Assembly: GCA_963718195.1 (NCBI GenBank)
Contig: CAVQYQ010000010.1
Coordinates: forward strand, 62,001 to 126,000
Reading direction: 5' to 3'
Source: MADRE3 sp963718195
GTDB lineage: Bacteria > Desulfobacterota > Desulfobulbia > Desulfobulbales > Desulfocapsaceae
Length of the DNA stretch: 64,000 bases
Part shown: positions 34,665-43,496 of the stretch, piece by piece
Layout of the letters: the number at the start of each line of letters is the position of its first letter
Numbering within the stretch: the stretch's first letter is position 1
Translations under genes and position numbers: made by a program
Notes under the pieces: model-generated
Told to the model about the DNA's origin: nothing
What the model saw: the letters and a program-made list of their open reading frames with translations, nothing else
Database searches by the model: none

Positions 34665-34793
34665 GAGGCGGGAAGGTTTTCCTTAAAAATTTCTTAGCCA
34701 GATCTTTCAACAATTCATTACTTCAGACAAGCGCATATTCAATTGACAGCAGCAACCTGACCCCTTAGAGTATCGTTTAGTTTCCGGTTTTTG

Positions 34794-35090
34794 CTAACGG
34801 GTAAAATCGACCCCGGCATATTCCCAGATCGCATAAATAAGACCAGCCATGATGCCAATTGCAAAAAACAGCCGCAGTCGGCGATCCCAGGGAATCTTGC
34901 CGCCATCACCCATATATTGGAGCACAGAGATGATGAGATAGGTAAAACCGGCGACAAAAGGAGCGGTCTGAAGAACTTGCCAGGACGTTGCCGTAACCGT
35001 TTCCTGCCAGCTGTTGCCAATTCGCAGATTGAACAACAGATAAAGGAATGCTGAAAGACTAAACCTTATTTTCTCTTTGACAGTTTGCAT
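34794..35090 (-). CDS. Small membrane protein of unknown function
   Basis: A 98-residue protein with two hydrophobic helices (about 38-58 and 73-91), a basic N-terminus and a soluble turn DGGKIPWDRRLR between them. No family recognised. Its ATG (35090-35088) directly abuts the ATG of the plus-strand gene at 35091, so the two divergent genes have no intergenic space. Its promoter must lie inside the neighbour's coding sequence, or one of the starts is wrong. The RBS is weak (GAG). Confidence 0.55.
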   Translation of the reverse strand: MQTVKEKIRFSLSAFLYLLFNLRIGNSWQETVTATSWQVLQTAPFVAGFTYLIISVLQYMGDGGKIPWDRRLRLFFAIGIMAGLIYAIWEYAGVDFTR

Positions 35091-36194
35091 ATGATCTCAT
35101 TTAAAACGCTGCTTTTTCCGGACACTGTTATTTGTAAAGACAGACTTTATCCTCTTTTTCTGTTCTTTTCACCAATACATTACCTGCAGCCGGTCGAACC
35201 GGATCCCGACAGCGGTCAGCAGGATGACAGTGATAGTTTCATGGAACAGGGTTTGTGTCAAGGACATACTCCTGTACCGCTTGAAAAGAACCGTCAACGC
35301 TTTCTGCACCTGATCAGGGATATCAAGGAAAGAAGAGATGATTACGGCGCCCAGCTGGCATCGCTGACGATGGCGGCCATGTCCACCCCATCATCAAGAG
35401 ATGGTGAGGCAAGGCACGAAATTATCTCATCCTTGCTCAGCAGTCATTCCTTATCAACGTCCCTCTCTGACGATGAGGTAGAACTCTGGCAGGCCAGGCT
35501 GGTACTGGCAATTGCTGAAATATTGGAAAAAGACGAAGATGATCTCCAGCAAAAGCTGCAGATGCTCGACAGCCAGGAAATGAAAATGTTCCGTTCACTG
35601 CAGGGTGAGGACGGCAACGAAGAAAACCCATTTGCAGACCTGGAACAGATAAAAGCCCGCCTGGAGACAAGAAAGCCCCAGGCCGAAAAGAATCGGTTCA
35701 ATGCCTGGCTGCGGCTCATGAAACATTTTCAAGTGCCTGATGGTTTATTCTGGCTTGCCTCGTCACAGGATAGCGCCGACCAGATCGTCAACAGATTTGA
35801 GCAAAAGACCGGTGGTATCGTTATTCCGTTACTCAGCCTGCCTTTTCCTGCACATATATCTATCAGCTCAACCTACCTTGTAAAACAAATCAAAGAATTT
35901 CACCAGGAGTCCCAGCAGATACGCGAAGCAATCAGTAATGAACTGGAGAAGCTGGCCCGATCGGCTGATTACGACCCGGGTTCAGCCGATATGCTCCTGC
36001 CGGGTACTACAGACTGGGTCGAATCGTGGAATTTGATGCTTGAAGACCACTTTCCCGCTTCCAACCATGGCAGATCAGAAGTCACTATTTACATCCTTCC
36101 GGATAATCCGGTCACAGATCTTCTCTCACTCAATCCGTCACAACCGGCTTCCCCTGGGTTGAGGCATGGTCTGCTCGGTGTATTAAAGGATTAG
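35091..36194 (+). CDS. Uncharacterised cytoplasmic protein with coiled-coil segments
   Basis: No function recognised. From ATG 35091 the protein has 367 residues. The first 35 (MISFKTLLFPDTVICKDRL, then a hydrophobic patch and HYLQPVE) look like a conserved N-terminal strand-helix unit. Residues about 70-200 are charged and helical, with coiled-coil character around DDLQQKLQMLDSQEMKMF. A second helical block lies at 260-300. No signal peptide. Codon use looks like the neighbours, so it is likely real. It is divergent from the small membrane protein with abutting start codons and convergent with oppF, 12 bases away. Confidence 0.72.
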   Translation: MISFKTLLFPDTVICKDRLYPLFLFFSPIHYLQPVEPDPDSGQQDDSDSFMEQGLCQGHTPVPLEKNRQRFLHLIRDIKERRDDYGAQLASLTMAAMSTPSSRDGEARHEIISSLLSSHSLSTSLSDDEVELWQARLVLAIAEILEKDEDDLQQKLQMLDSQEMKMFRSLQGEDGNEENPFADLEQIKARLETRKPQAEKNRFNAWLRLMKHFQVPDGLFWLASSQDSADQIVNRFEQKTGGIVIPLLSLPFPAHISISSTYLVKQIKEFHQESQQIREAISNELEKLARSADYDPGSADMLLPGTTDWVESWNLMLEDHFPASNHGRSEVTIYILPDNPVTDLLSLNPSQPASPGLRHGLLGVLKD

Positions 36195-36205
36195 GTCGAC
36201 AAAGA

Positions 36206-37216
36206 TTATTCCTGCCAGTCCCAGAAATGACAGGCCACCTGGTGGCCGGCTCCAATCTCCTGCAATGCCGGCTTTTCTCTGCTGCAGATATCCTGGGCCA
36301 GTGGACAGCGGGTCCTGAACACACAGCCGGAAGGCGGTGAAAGCGGTGACGGCAGATCACCCTCCAGGACAAGCCGCTGTTTTTTCTTTTCAAGCTCCGG
36401 ATCTGGTATGGGGACAGCAGAGATCAGTGCCCGGGTATACGGATGTTTCGGGGTTGAGTAGAGTGTGTCCCGGTCGGCGATTTCCATGGAATTACCGAGG
36501 TAGAGTACCATGATGCGGTGACTTATATGGCGGACGATGGACAGGTCATGACTGATAAATACCAGTGACAGGCCAAAGGAGTTCTGAAGTTCCTTGATCA
36601 GGTTAATAATCTGTGCCTGTATTGAGACATCAAGCGCCGATACCGGTTCATCGCAGACTATCAGTTTCGGTTCGAGAATCATGGCCCGGGCGACACCGAT
36701 TCTCTGGCACTGCCCGCCCGAAAACTCATGCGGATAGCGGTTAATCATCAGGGGGAGAAGCCCAACCCGTTCCATAATTTCCCGCACCTTCTGTTTCTTC
36801 TCATCTGCTGACAACTCAGGGCAGTGAACGGTCAGCGGTTCCGCTATGATGTCACCGATGGTCATTCGGGGATTCAAGGATGCCAGGGGATCCTGGAAAA
36901 TGATCTGCAGCTGTTTGCGATACTGTATCATCTTCCCGGCCGGCAACCCTTCAATATGCTCCCCAAGCCAGACTACCGTCCCTTCGGTCGGCTCCAGGAG
37001 CTGGAGAATCCCTCGCCCAAGCGTCGATTTACCACAGCCGGATTCTCCCACCACACCTAATGTTTCACCCCCATAGAGATCAAAGTCAATACCATCAACC
37101 GCCTTGAGAGGAATGGTTTTTGAGAAAAGACCACTCCCCACGATGGGGAAATAGACCTTAAGTCCCCTCACCGACAAAATTGGCTGATTGTCTTTGCTAC
37201 CGTGACTATTTTTCAT
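36206..37216 (-). CDS. oppF: Oligopeptide ABC transporter, ATP-binding protein OppF
   Basis: One of the two ATPases that power peptide uptake. Of 336 residues, Walker A is GESGCGKST (about 59-67), the signature FSGGQCQRIGVARA has the common SGGQ core, and Walker B is LIVCDEPVSALD. The C-terminal oligopeptide-transporter extension ends in a Cys-rich CVFRTRCPLAQDIC and ..CHF segment, which in relatives can bind an Fe-S cluster. It overlaps oppD by four bases (ATGA) and is the last gene of the operon. Confidence 0.94.
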   Translation of the reverse strand: MKNSHGSKDNQPILSVRGLKVYFPIVGSGLFSKTIPLKAVDGIDFDLYGGETLGVVGESGCGKSTLGRGILQLLEPTEGTVVWLGEHIEGLPAGKMIQYRKQLQIIFQDPLASLNPRMTIGDIIAEPLTVHCPELSADEKKQKVREIMERVGLLPLMINRYPHEFSGGQCQRIGVARAMILEPKLIVCDEPVSALDVSIQAQIINLIKELQNSFGLSLVFISHDLSIVRHISHRIMVLYLGNSMEIADRDTLYSTPKHPYTRALISAVPIPDPELEKKKQRLVLEGDLPSPLSPPSGCVFRTRCPLAQDICSREKPALQEIGAGHQVACHFWDWQE

Positions 37217-38175
37217 TTCAACTGATCCAGATGGCAGGCTTTTGTTCTCTGTTCATCAACAGGTCTGAGTTCAGGAATTTCTGTATGGCAACGCTCAAAG
37301 GAAAATTCACAGCGCGGTTCGAAACTGCATCCCGGTGGCAGTGCCTGCAGGTCGGGTGGCTGTCCGGATATCGTGTAGAGTGTATCCCTGCTTGATTCAT
37401 CAATTCTCGGCATGGACTCAAGCAGTCCACGGGTATAAGGGTGACAGGGGTCTTGAAACAGTTTTTCCACTGGGGCTTCCTCAACGATTCTACCACCGTA
37501 CATTACCACCACCCGGTCACTTAATCCTGCGATAACCCCCAAATCATGGGTGATGAGAACGGTTGCCATATTCAACTCCCTGCCCAGGCGGGAAATTAAC
37601 TCAAGGATCTGGGCCTGGACAGTAACATCCAGGGCGGTGGTCGGCTCGTCGGCAATCAACAGCTGAGGTTCACACAGCAATGCCATGGCAATCATTACCC
37701 GCTGTCGCATTCCCCCGGAAAACTCATGGGGATACATCCTGAAACGTTCTCTTGGCTCCGGTATGCCAACCAGATCGAGAAGATCAACCGACTTCTGGGT
37801 CGCTTCAGTCTCGGAACAGCCGGTGTGTTCAACAAGAACCTCGGTCATCTGCCGCGAAATACGAAGATAAGGGTTTAAAGAAGTCATCGGATCCTGGAAG
37901 ATCATCGAGAATTCAACACCTCGCAGTTTGTTCAGCGCCTCTGTTTTCAGGCCAAGTATCTGCTTGCCGTTAAAACAGACAGCTCCTTCGGCCTTACCGT
38001 TTTTTGCCAGAAGCCCCATTATAGACATGAAAACCTGGGTTTTTCCGGACCCTGACTCCCCGACAACACCGAGACATTCACCTGCTTCAACATGGAGGCT
38101 GACATCATTTACCGCACAAACTTCACCATCATGGGTATGAAAACTGGTGGTTAGATTCTTAACATCAAGGAGCAT
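37213..38175 (-). CDS. oppD: Oligopeptide ABC transporter, ATP-binding protein OppD
   Basis: Partner ATPase of OppF, 320 residues. Walker A GESGSGKT (about 39-46), signature FSGGMRQRVMIAMAL, Walker B LLIADEPTTALDVTVQAQ and a switch histidine (LITHDLG) are all intact. The C-terminal oligo_HPY extension carries CSFEPRC....C, again with conserved cysteines. It lies two bases after oppC and overlaps oppF. Confidence 0.95.
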   Translation of the reverse strand: MLLDVKNLTTSFHTHDGEVCAVNDVSLHVEAGECLGVVGESGSGKTQVFMSIMGLLAKNGKAEGAVCFNGKQILGLKTEALNKLRGVEFSMIFQDPMTSLNPYLRISRQMTEVLVEHTGCSETEATQKSVDLLDLVGIPEPRERFRMYPHEFSGGMRQRVMIAMALLCEPQLLIADEPTTALDVTVQAQILELISRLGRELNMATVLITHDLGVIAGLSDRVVVMYGGRIVEEAPVEKLFQDPCHPYTRGLLESMPRIDESSRDTLYTISGQPPDLQALPPGCSFEPRCEFSFERCHTEIPELRPVDEQRTKACHLDQLK

Positions 38176-38177
38176 GA

Positions 38178-39089
38178 TTATCGATCCTTTGGATCAAGTG
38201 CATCTCGGAGACCATCCCCGATGAAATTAAAACAAAACAGCGTTATGGCCAGGAAAATCGCGGGAAAGACCAGGAGCCATGGTGCAGATTCCATCTGTTT
38301 CGCTCCTTCTGAGATCAGTACTCCCCAGCTGGTCAGTGGTTCCTGGACACCAAGCCCGAGAAAGGATAGAAAACTCTCGGTAAGAATGACTTGGGGTATG
38401 GTCAATGTCATGTAGACAATCACCGGTCCGAGAACATTTGGTATAATGTGCCGGTAGATGATCTTCCAGTTGGATACACCAATCGCATGGGCAGCCTCGA
38501 TAAATTCCTTTTTTTTAACTGACAAGGTCTGGCCTCTGACAATCCGGGCCATGGTGAGCCACTCGACAGCCCCCAGGGCCACAAATATCAGAAAGATATT
38601 GCGACCAAAAAAAACCATCAGCAGGATGACAAAAAACATGAATGGCAGAGAATAAAGGATATCAACAAAACGCATCATCACATTATCCACCCGGCCGCCG
38701 ATGAAGCCGGCAGTAGCACCATAGGTAACCCCAATCAGCAAACTCACTGAAGTGGCAATAATGCCGACGAGCAACGATATTCTGGCACCATACAGGGTTC
38801 GGACGAAAAGGTCCCTGCCATTGCCATCGGTGCCAAACCAGTGTTTCAGCTCTGCATTTGGTGGTCCGGGAAAATCATACCCCCAGTCAGGATCATCAAA
38901 CGGCCAAGGTGACAAATATGGTGCCAGGACAGCAAGAATGACGATGACGCTGAGGATTACCATCGAGGTCACAGCTGCCTTGTTATGAAACAGTCTCCGC
39001 CTGGCATCGTGCCAGAGGCTTCTGCCTCTTACCGGTGGAGAAGATTCAAGAGAAGCGAGACGATCTTGTTTAAACGATGTATTGGTCAC
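38178..39089 (-). CDS. oppC: Oligopeptide ABC transporter permease OppC
   Basis: Inner-membrane permease of 303 residues. An N-terminal cytoplasmic tail, a first helix (about 39-60), a periplasmic loop, then five helices with the EAA ATPase-contact loop IEAAHAIGVSNWKIIYRHIIP (about 199-219) and ending GDGLRDALDPK. The start is a GTG (39089) that shares one base with the oppB stop (TAGTG), so translation is coupled. Confidence 0.95.
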   Translation of the reverse strand: MTNTSFKQDRLASLESSPPVRGRSLWHDARRRLFHNKAAVTSMVILSVIVILAVLAPYLSPWPFDDPDWGYDFPGPPNAELKHWFGTDGNGRDLFVRTLYGARISLLVGIIATSVSLLIGVTYGATAGFIGGRVDNVMMRFVDILYSLPFMFFVILLMVFFGRNIFLIFVALGAVEWLTMARIVRGQTLSVKKKEFIEAAHAIGVSNWKIIYRHIIPNVLGPVIVYMTLTIPQVILTESFLSFLGLGVQEPLTSWGVLISEGAKQMESAPWLLVFPAIFLAITLFCFNFIGDGLRDALDPKDR

Positions 39090-40012
39090 TATTCAACCTT
39101 AACGCGCGGATCAAAAAAACCATAGATCAGATCAACCAACAGATTCAAACCAATGATCAATACCGCATAGAATATTACCACACCCATTACTACCGGATAG
39201 TCACGATTCAGTGCACCATTGACAAAATATCGGCCGATCCCCGGAACGTCAAAAATCGATTCGATGACTACCGAACCTGTAATTACTGCTGCTGTTGCTG
39301 GTCCAAGGTATGAAACAACCGGCAGCAATCCCCCGCGCAGGGCGTGTCTGACAACGACAATTTTCTCGGCCAGCCCTTTTGCCCGGGCAGTCCGGATAAA
39401 GTTTGAGTTCAGTACCTCCACCATGCTTCCCCGTGTCATCCTGGCAATATAGGCAACCTGCGGAAGGGCCAGTGTGATAACCGGCAGGAGCTGGTATTTC
39501 AACGCTCCTCCTCCCCAACCGGCAACCGGCAACCAGGACAGATAGACCCCGAAAACAAGGGCGAGCAGTGGCGCCATTACAAAATTTGGGATCGCTATGC
39601 CGGTCATTGCCACTCCCATGACCATATAGTCAAAGAGACTGTTCTGGTTTAATGCGGCAAAGGTCCCGGCCGTCACCCCAAAAAATACGGCTAGCAGAAT
39701 GGCGTACAGCCCCAATCGCAAACTGACTGGAAAGCCGGTCATGATCAGATCGGTTACCGTAAAATCGAGGTACTTGTAGGATGGACCGAAATCACCTTTC
39801 AGGATGTTCTTCAGATAATCAACATATTGCAGGTGCAGCGGTTTATCGAGGTTATATGCCTTTAATATATTGGCCTCAATTTCCGGCGGCAACTGTTTCT
39901 CACGGTCAAACGGACCTCCAGGAGCAAGCCGCATCATGAAAAAGGCGATGGTGATAATAATGAAAAGGGTTGGAAGAGCGCTGCCAAGGCGGCGAAGGGC
40001 ATATAACAACAT
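39089..40012 (-). CDS. oppB: Oligopeptide ABC transporter permease OppB
   Basis: Second inner-membrane permease, 307 residues with six helices. The N-terminal LRRLGSALPTLFIIITIAFFMMRLAPGGPFD and the EAA loop IRTARAKGLAEKIVVVRHALR (about 212-232) identify OppB. It begins 221 bases after oppA; that gap holds a hairpin and the palindromic element listed separately. The gap and hairpin probably set lower expression of the membrane components than of the binding protein. Confidence 0.95.
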   Translation of the reverse strand: MLLYALRRLGSALPTLFIIITIAFFMMRLAPGGPFDREKQLPPEIEANILKAYNLDKPLHLQYVDYLKNILKGDFGPSYKYLDFTVTDLIMTGFPVSLRLGLYAILLAVFFGVTAGTFAALNQNSLFDYMVMGVAMTGIAIPNFVMAPLLALVFGVYLSWLPVAGWGGGALKYQLLPVITLALPQVAYIARMTRGSMVEVLNSNFIRTARAKGLAEKIVVVRHALRGGLLPVVSYLGPATAAVITGSVVIESIFDVPGIGRYFVNGALNRDYPVVMGVVIFYAVLIIGLNLLVDLIYGFFDPRVKVE

Positions 40013-40043
40013 AAGGTCTCCTGGCGTGATTAATCAGAAGAAT

Positions 40044-40183
40044 GAGCCACTTGCAAAACACCCTTTTCGTTCAACCTCTTCGTTATGCTTAAAATTTTAT
40101 CCTCGGAATATCAACGATGCCTGCGGTAAAATTTTTTCGCATTCCTTGACTTAGAACGAAAATCATCATTTTGCAAAAGGCTC
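40044..40183. repeat. 140-bp MITE-like palindromic element between oppA and oppB
   Basis: Terminal inverted repeats of 15 bases: GAGCCACTTGCAAAA (40044-40058) and TTTTGCAAAAGGCTC (40169-40183), matching at 13 of 15. Inside them TTTTCGTTC (40064-40072) and GAACGAAAA (40154-40162) form a perfect second arm, and AT-rich inner arms continue the fold, so almost the whole element can form one long hairpin. It is flanked by the direct repeat GAAT (40040-40043 and 40184-40187), like a target-site duplication. It encodes nothing. No second copy was seen in the window, so its repeat status is inferred from structure. Confidence 0.6.
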
Positions 40184-40198
40184 GAATGACAATAGCTT

Positions 40199-40226
40199 GC
40201 CGGTGCAGGAAAAAAACTGCACCGGC
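40199..40226 (-). other. Intercistronic hairpin just after oppA
   Basis: A perfect 10-bp GC-rich stem, GCCGGTGCAG against CTGCACCGGC, with an 8-base loop, 7 bases beyond the oppA stop in the minus-strand transcript. No T-run follows. Such hairpins usually protect the upstream binding-protein mRNA and reduce read-through, giving more OppA than permease. Confidence 0.7.
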
Positions 40227-40233
40227 ACAATTG

Positions 40234-41820
40234 CTACTTCAGGGAGACGTAACGCCAGCGATGAATATGCTGCGGATTATCCACATACCCCTGAACTTTT
40301 GCTGAGACAAGTGCTTTTGAAACATAATGATATATGGGAATAACCGGCTGGTCTCTCATTGCAAAGGACTCGGCCTTAAACATCATTTCACCGCGCTTAC
40401 CAAGGTCCGAGGTCACTTCGGCCTCCATCATCAGCTTGTCATACTCAGGATTTGAATATCGGCCATAGTTATTTGCCCCGGTGCGGGTTTCAAGAAGGTA
40501 GAGGAAATTCTGGGCATCATTATAGTCGGCTATCCAACCGGCACGCGCTACCTGAAAGTCACCCTGTTTGAGGTCCGCATAATGGACTTTCACCTCTGAA
40601 TTAAACAGTTCGGCCTTAACACCAATAGCTTTCCACATGGAGACCACCGCAACCGCGATGCGCTTGTGGTTTTCTGAGGTGTTATAGCGAAGGGTGAATT
40701 CCAACGGCTTATCGGGTCCGTACCCAGCCTCTGCCAGGAGTTCCCTGGCTTTTTTCTGCCGCTCGCCAAATGGCATGTCTTTCCACTCCACCTCCGCGGG
40801 ATTATCGTAATAGGCAACGCCCGGAGGGACAAAAGAGTAGGCAGCAAGCTCACCGGTTTTCAGGACCTTGTCGACAATCGCCTCACGATTAATTGACATG
40901 GACAGGGCATTTCTGATCCTCACATCGGTAAACGGCTCTACTGAACTGTTGATCGGATAATAATAGACACCCATATACGGAGCGATTCTGGTTTCATCAG
41001 GCATATTATCCTTCAGCCAGCCAATCTGATCAGAGGCAAAGTCAGTTGCCACATCAATCTCACCGGCGCGGAAACGTTTCTGGATCGCGGCCCTGTCCTC
41101 CTGGGTGTAAAAAACAAGGTCGTCAAGCGCAACAGATCCGATATCCCAATACTTGTCATTTTTCGTCAGTTTCACGTGGGTGTTGGGTATCCACTCGACA
41201 AGCTTGAATGGTCCGTTAACGACAATATTTTCCGGCTTTGTCCACAGGTTTCCATGTTTTTCAATAACATGTTTGGGTACCGGGTAAGCGGTATAGTGGG
41301 TGAGCAAGGCAAGAAAATAAGGGGCAGGTCCAGTCAGTTTGATTTCCAGTGTGTAGTCATCAAGTGCTTTCACCGCCAGCGTTTCGGCTGCTGCCTCACC
41401 TTTGTTCAAGGCTTCTGCACCGTCTATGATATACAATAATGAAGCATATTCAGCCGCTGTTTCCGGCAACAGTATGCGCTGCATTGAATAAACAAAGTCA
41501 TGGGCTGTAAACACGGTTCCATCCGACCAGACGCTTTTGCGAAGCTTGAACGTGTAGGTTTTACCGTCTTTGGAAACCGTCCAGGATTCTGCGACACCCG
41601 GAATCGGTTCGGCTTTCTGATTTTCGGTGGTGAGCCCGATGTACATGTCACCAACGATATCATTCTCCCAGGTACCACTGACCTTATGCGGGTCAAGAGA
41701 TGCAGGTTCACCCATATTCGCAACCCGTAAGGTGCCCCCGGCAAATACAGAGCCAAATGAAACAATCACGCACAGGCCTACCAGAGCAGCAATAAATGAT
41801 ACTTTACCTTGTGTCCTCAT
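40234..41820 (-). CDS. oppA: Oligopeptide-binding protein OppA
   Basis: Periplasmic substrate-binding protein of 528 residues, first gene of oppA-oppB-oppC-oppD-oppF. A signal peptide (about 1-27, ending VFA) precedes an SBP_bac_5 fold: GEPASLDPHKVSGTWEN, AESWTVSKDGKTYTFKLR and AHDFVYSMQRI are typical of dipeptide/oligopeptide binders. There is no lipobox cysteine at the cleavage site, so it is soluble rather than a lipoprotein. RBS TGAGGAGG. Binds peptides and delivers them to OppBC; it may also help recycle cell-wall peptides. Confidence 0.93.
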   Translation of the reverse strand: MRTQGKVSFIAALVGLCVIVSFGSVFAGGTLRVANMGEPASLDPHKVSGTWENDIVGDMYIGLTTENQKAEPIPGVAESWTVSKDGKTYTFKLRKSVWSDGTVFTAHDFVYSMQRILLPETAAEYASLLYIIDGAEALNKGEAAAETLAVKALDDYTLEIKLTGPAPYFLALLTHYTAYPVPKHVIEKHGNLWTKPENIVVNGPFKLVEWIPNTHVKLTKNDKYWDIGSVALDDLVFYTQEDRAAIQKRFRAGEIDVATDFASDQIGWLKDNMPDETRIAPYMGVYYYPINSSVEPFTDVRIRNALSMSINREAIVDKVLKTGELAAYSFVPPGVAYYDNPAEVEWKDMPFGERQKKARELLAEAGYGPDKPLEFTLRYNTSENHKRIAVAVVSMWKAIGVKAELFNSEVKVHYADLKQGDFQVARAGWIADYNDAQNFLYLLETRTGANNYGRYSNPEYDKLMMEAEVTSDLGKRGEMMFKAESFAMRDQPVIPIYHYVSKALVSAKVQGYVDNPQHIHRWRYVSLK

Positions 41821-41939
41821 TAATTCGCCTCCTCAATAGAATAGACTGCATTTATCTGATTCGTACCCGGTTGAGCCATCCCTGCCCGGAATGTGTCCTG
41901 TTCTGTCAACAGGCAAGGGCATACTGTACACGCAGAATT

Positions 41940-41952
41940 GAGTGTAACACTC
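41940..41952. promoter_or_regulatory. Perfect 13-bp palindrome upstream of oppA
   Basis: GAGTGTAACACTC: 6-base arms around a single A, about 120 bases before the oppA start. It could be a repressor site for the peptide uptake operon. The regulator is unknown. Confidence 0.35.
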
Positions 41953-42121
41953 TATGTTTACCCCAAATTATATTTTTCAACCATTATGTTTTTGCAAGCC
42001 TTCTAAAAAACGTTGCTTTGATTGTGTACCGTCTTGTCAGAGCACATCAGATTTAGCATCCTGCCGAGAACCGATCATTGATCCCAACTCAGCAGATAGT
42101 CATCTCTATTTGAAGTGGCTG

Positions 42122-42155
42122 ACATCACCATCAGTGTGAACGGTGATGGTGATGT
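42122..42155 (-). terminator. Hairpin after ferritin gene
   Basis: A perfect 12-bp stem, ACATCACCATCA against TGATGGTGATGT, with a 10-base loop, 30 bases beyond the ferritin stop. It lacks a T-run on the minus-strand transcript, so it may be a weak terminator or an mRNA-stabilising hairpin. Confidence 0.5.
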
Positions 42156-42184
42156 TTAAGGGATATATGGGGTGCAACGAGAGG

Positions 42185-42715
42185 TTACTCCAAATCCACG
42201 CCTTTACTGAAATCAGTCAGCACATCGACGATTCTGGCTCGAAGTTCACGATCAAGCTGCAGCAACCCTTGTGGATTATCGCCGATCAGCTTGAGCTGAG
42301 CGATAATCTCATTGTCGTTATCCTCCTCTTCAACCTGCTCGGTAACGTACCAGTGCAGAAAGATCTGTGTAGCGTGGTCTTTTTTACTGATGGCAAGTTC
42401 CACAAGATCATTAATTGATTGAGTAATATATTGTTCATGGGTCAATGTCTGGGTAAACATGTCAAGGGCATTATCAAAGGTATGCGGTGGCTTGTGAATG
42501 GTATCAAGCTTAACCCGTTCACCCTGTCTCTGAAGATACTCATAGATTTTCATAGCATGAAACATTTCCTCGTGATATTGCACCATAAACCAGTTGGCAA
42601 ATCCTTTGAGGCCTATCTCTGCAGAATATGCGGACATCGACATATAGAGATACGCCGAATACATTTCTCTGTTTATCTGTTCGTTAAGCGCTTGGGCTAT
42701 TTTTTTATTTAGCAT
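42185..42715 (-). CDS. ftnA: Ferritin (non-haem, bacterial FtnA-like)
   Basis: Iron-storage protein that oxidises Fe(II) and stores it in a 24-mer shell. The 176 residues form the four-helix bundle with ferroxidase residues in INREMYSAYLYMSMSAY (Glu at about 17), YHEEMFHAMKIYEYLQ (Glu and His at about 49-53) and TEQVEEEDNDNEI (Glu near 130). Length and the absence of a haem Met pattern indicate FtnA rather than bacterioferritin. ATG 42715 is preceded by AAGGAG; the frame is open upstream, but those residues are not ferritin-like. With dfx and the oxidase it fits an oxygen/iron stress set. Confidence 0.95.
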   Translation of the reverse strand: MLNKKIAQALNEQINREMYSAYLYMSMSAYSAEIGLKGFANWFMVQYHEEMFHAMKIYEYLQRQGERVKLDTIHKPPHTFDNALDMFTQTLTHEQYITQSINDLVELAISKKDHATQIFLHWYVTEQVEEEDNDNEIIAQLKLIGDNPQGLLQLDRELRARIVDVLTDFSKGVDLE

Positions 42716-42914
42716 TTGAAACTCCTTGAATCCAACCTGTATCCTGCCAGCAAACAGGATACAGAGATAAAAACATATCTTTTCATTATCACCAGAAGAC
42801 ACACTGATAATGTGCTGGTTGAAATAAACCGTATGGTCACTGGACGAGAAGTCAAGCAGAGAACAGCAGATCAGATGCACGAATTTCCGGACGCTCTGTT
42901 TATAAACAAAAGAT

Positions 42915-42943
42915 GGCTGATCAGCTAAAATAGCGGATCAGCC
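42915..42943 (-). terminator. Terminator of the universal stress protein gene
   Basis: On the minus strand, GGCTGATC pairs with GATCAGCC, extended by an inner GCT/AGC stem, followed by ATCTTTTGTTT. It lies 44 bases after the uspA-like stop. Confidence 0.65.
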
Positions 42944-42986
42944 AGGCGATGGTGAGATGACCGTAAGCTCTTCAGCGGGAGATCGA

Positions 42987-43478
42987 TTAATCCCGTGTAC
43001 AACAGGTGTAGGGGTTAATCGTTGTCACCGGACAGTCAGCAGCACGAACCACTTTATCTGCAACGCTGCCAAACATGATCTTCTCAAGCCCTTTGTATCC
43101 ATGGGTCCCCATGACGATCATGTCGGCCTGTATCTCGGTGGCGTAGTCGACAATCTGCTCACCGACGTCCCCCATTAAAACTTTCGCCACGATATCCTCA
43201 ACCCCTAGTTGGGTATAGTCCTCACGATATTCATCCACGAAAGTTGCCATTCGTGCCTCGGCACCGGTCAACAACTCGTCCTCAAGGTTAGGCATGTGCA
43301 TCTGAGGAACAAAGAAGCCTGAATAATCCTCAAAATTTTGTACCACAAAGACCAGATTCAGAGAGGCACCAAACTTACCGGCTAAAAAGGCCGCAGAGTC
43401 AGCAATCAATTTTGAGTTATCAGAGAAATCTATCGGGGTTACAATATGCTTGATATTTCGGATCTGCTTCATGGCCAC
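42987..43478 (-). CDS. Universal stress protein, UspA family
   Basis: A 163-residue alpha/beta protein of the USP fold: N-terminal HIVTPIDFSDNSKL and the ATP-binding motif GTHGYKGLEKIMFGSVADKV (about 127-146), which matches G-2x-G-9x-G(S/T). It is probably an ATP-binding dimer induced by stress or starvation. Monocistronic, with its own terminator downstream. Confidence 0.93.
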   Translation of the reverse strand: MAMKQIRNIKHIVTPIDFSDNSKLIADSAAFLAGKFGASLNLVFVVQNFEDYSGFFVPQMHMPNLEDELLTGAEARMATFVDEYREDYTQLGVEDIVAKVLMGDVGEQIVDYATEIQADMIVMGTHGYKGLEKIMFGSVADKVVRAADCPVTTINPYTCCTRD

Positions 43479-43496
43479 CTCCTTTGGAATAAATGA

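Larger units (their letters stand above)
41821..42184. other. 364-bp intergenic region upstream of oppA
   Basis: No gene supported. It should hold the opp promoter (minus strand); a TTGAAA box is visible in minus orientation but no good -10 follows. A perfect palindrome (41940-41952) and a hairpin behind ferritin (42122-42155) are listed separately. Confidence 0.5.

Noticed and set aside
34738..34790. Motif resembling REP/RAYT-linked repeats (AACCTGACCCC) downstream of the small membrane-protein gene
   Set aside because: Only one copy seen and no palindrome or transposase nearby, so it is too weak to call a repeat.
41796..42056. 86-residue plus-strand frame upstream of oppA
   Set aside because: Cys- and Leu-rich translation without domain features. 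It runs antisense across the oppA start and its regulatory region.
42716..42880. Upstream extension of the ferritin frame (55 residues)
   Set aside because: Ferritin starts at MLNKKIAQALNEQINRE with AAGGAG in front. The extension is intergenic and Cys-rich without homology.
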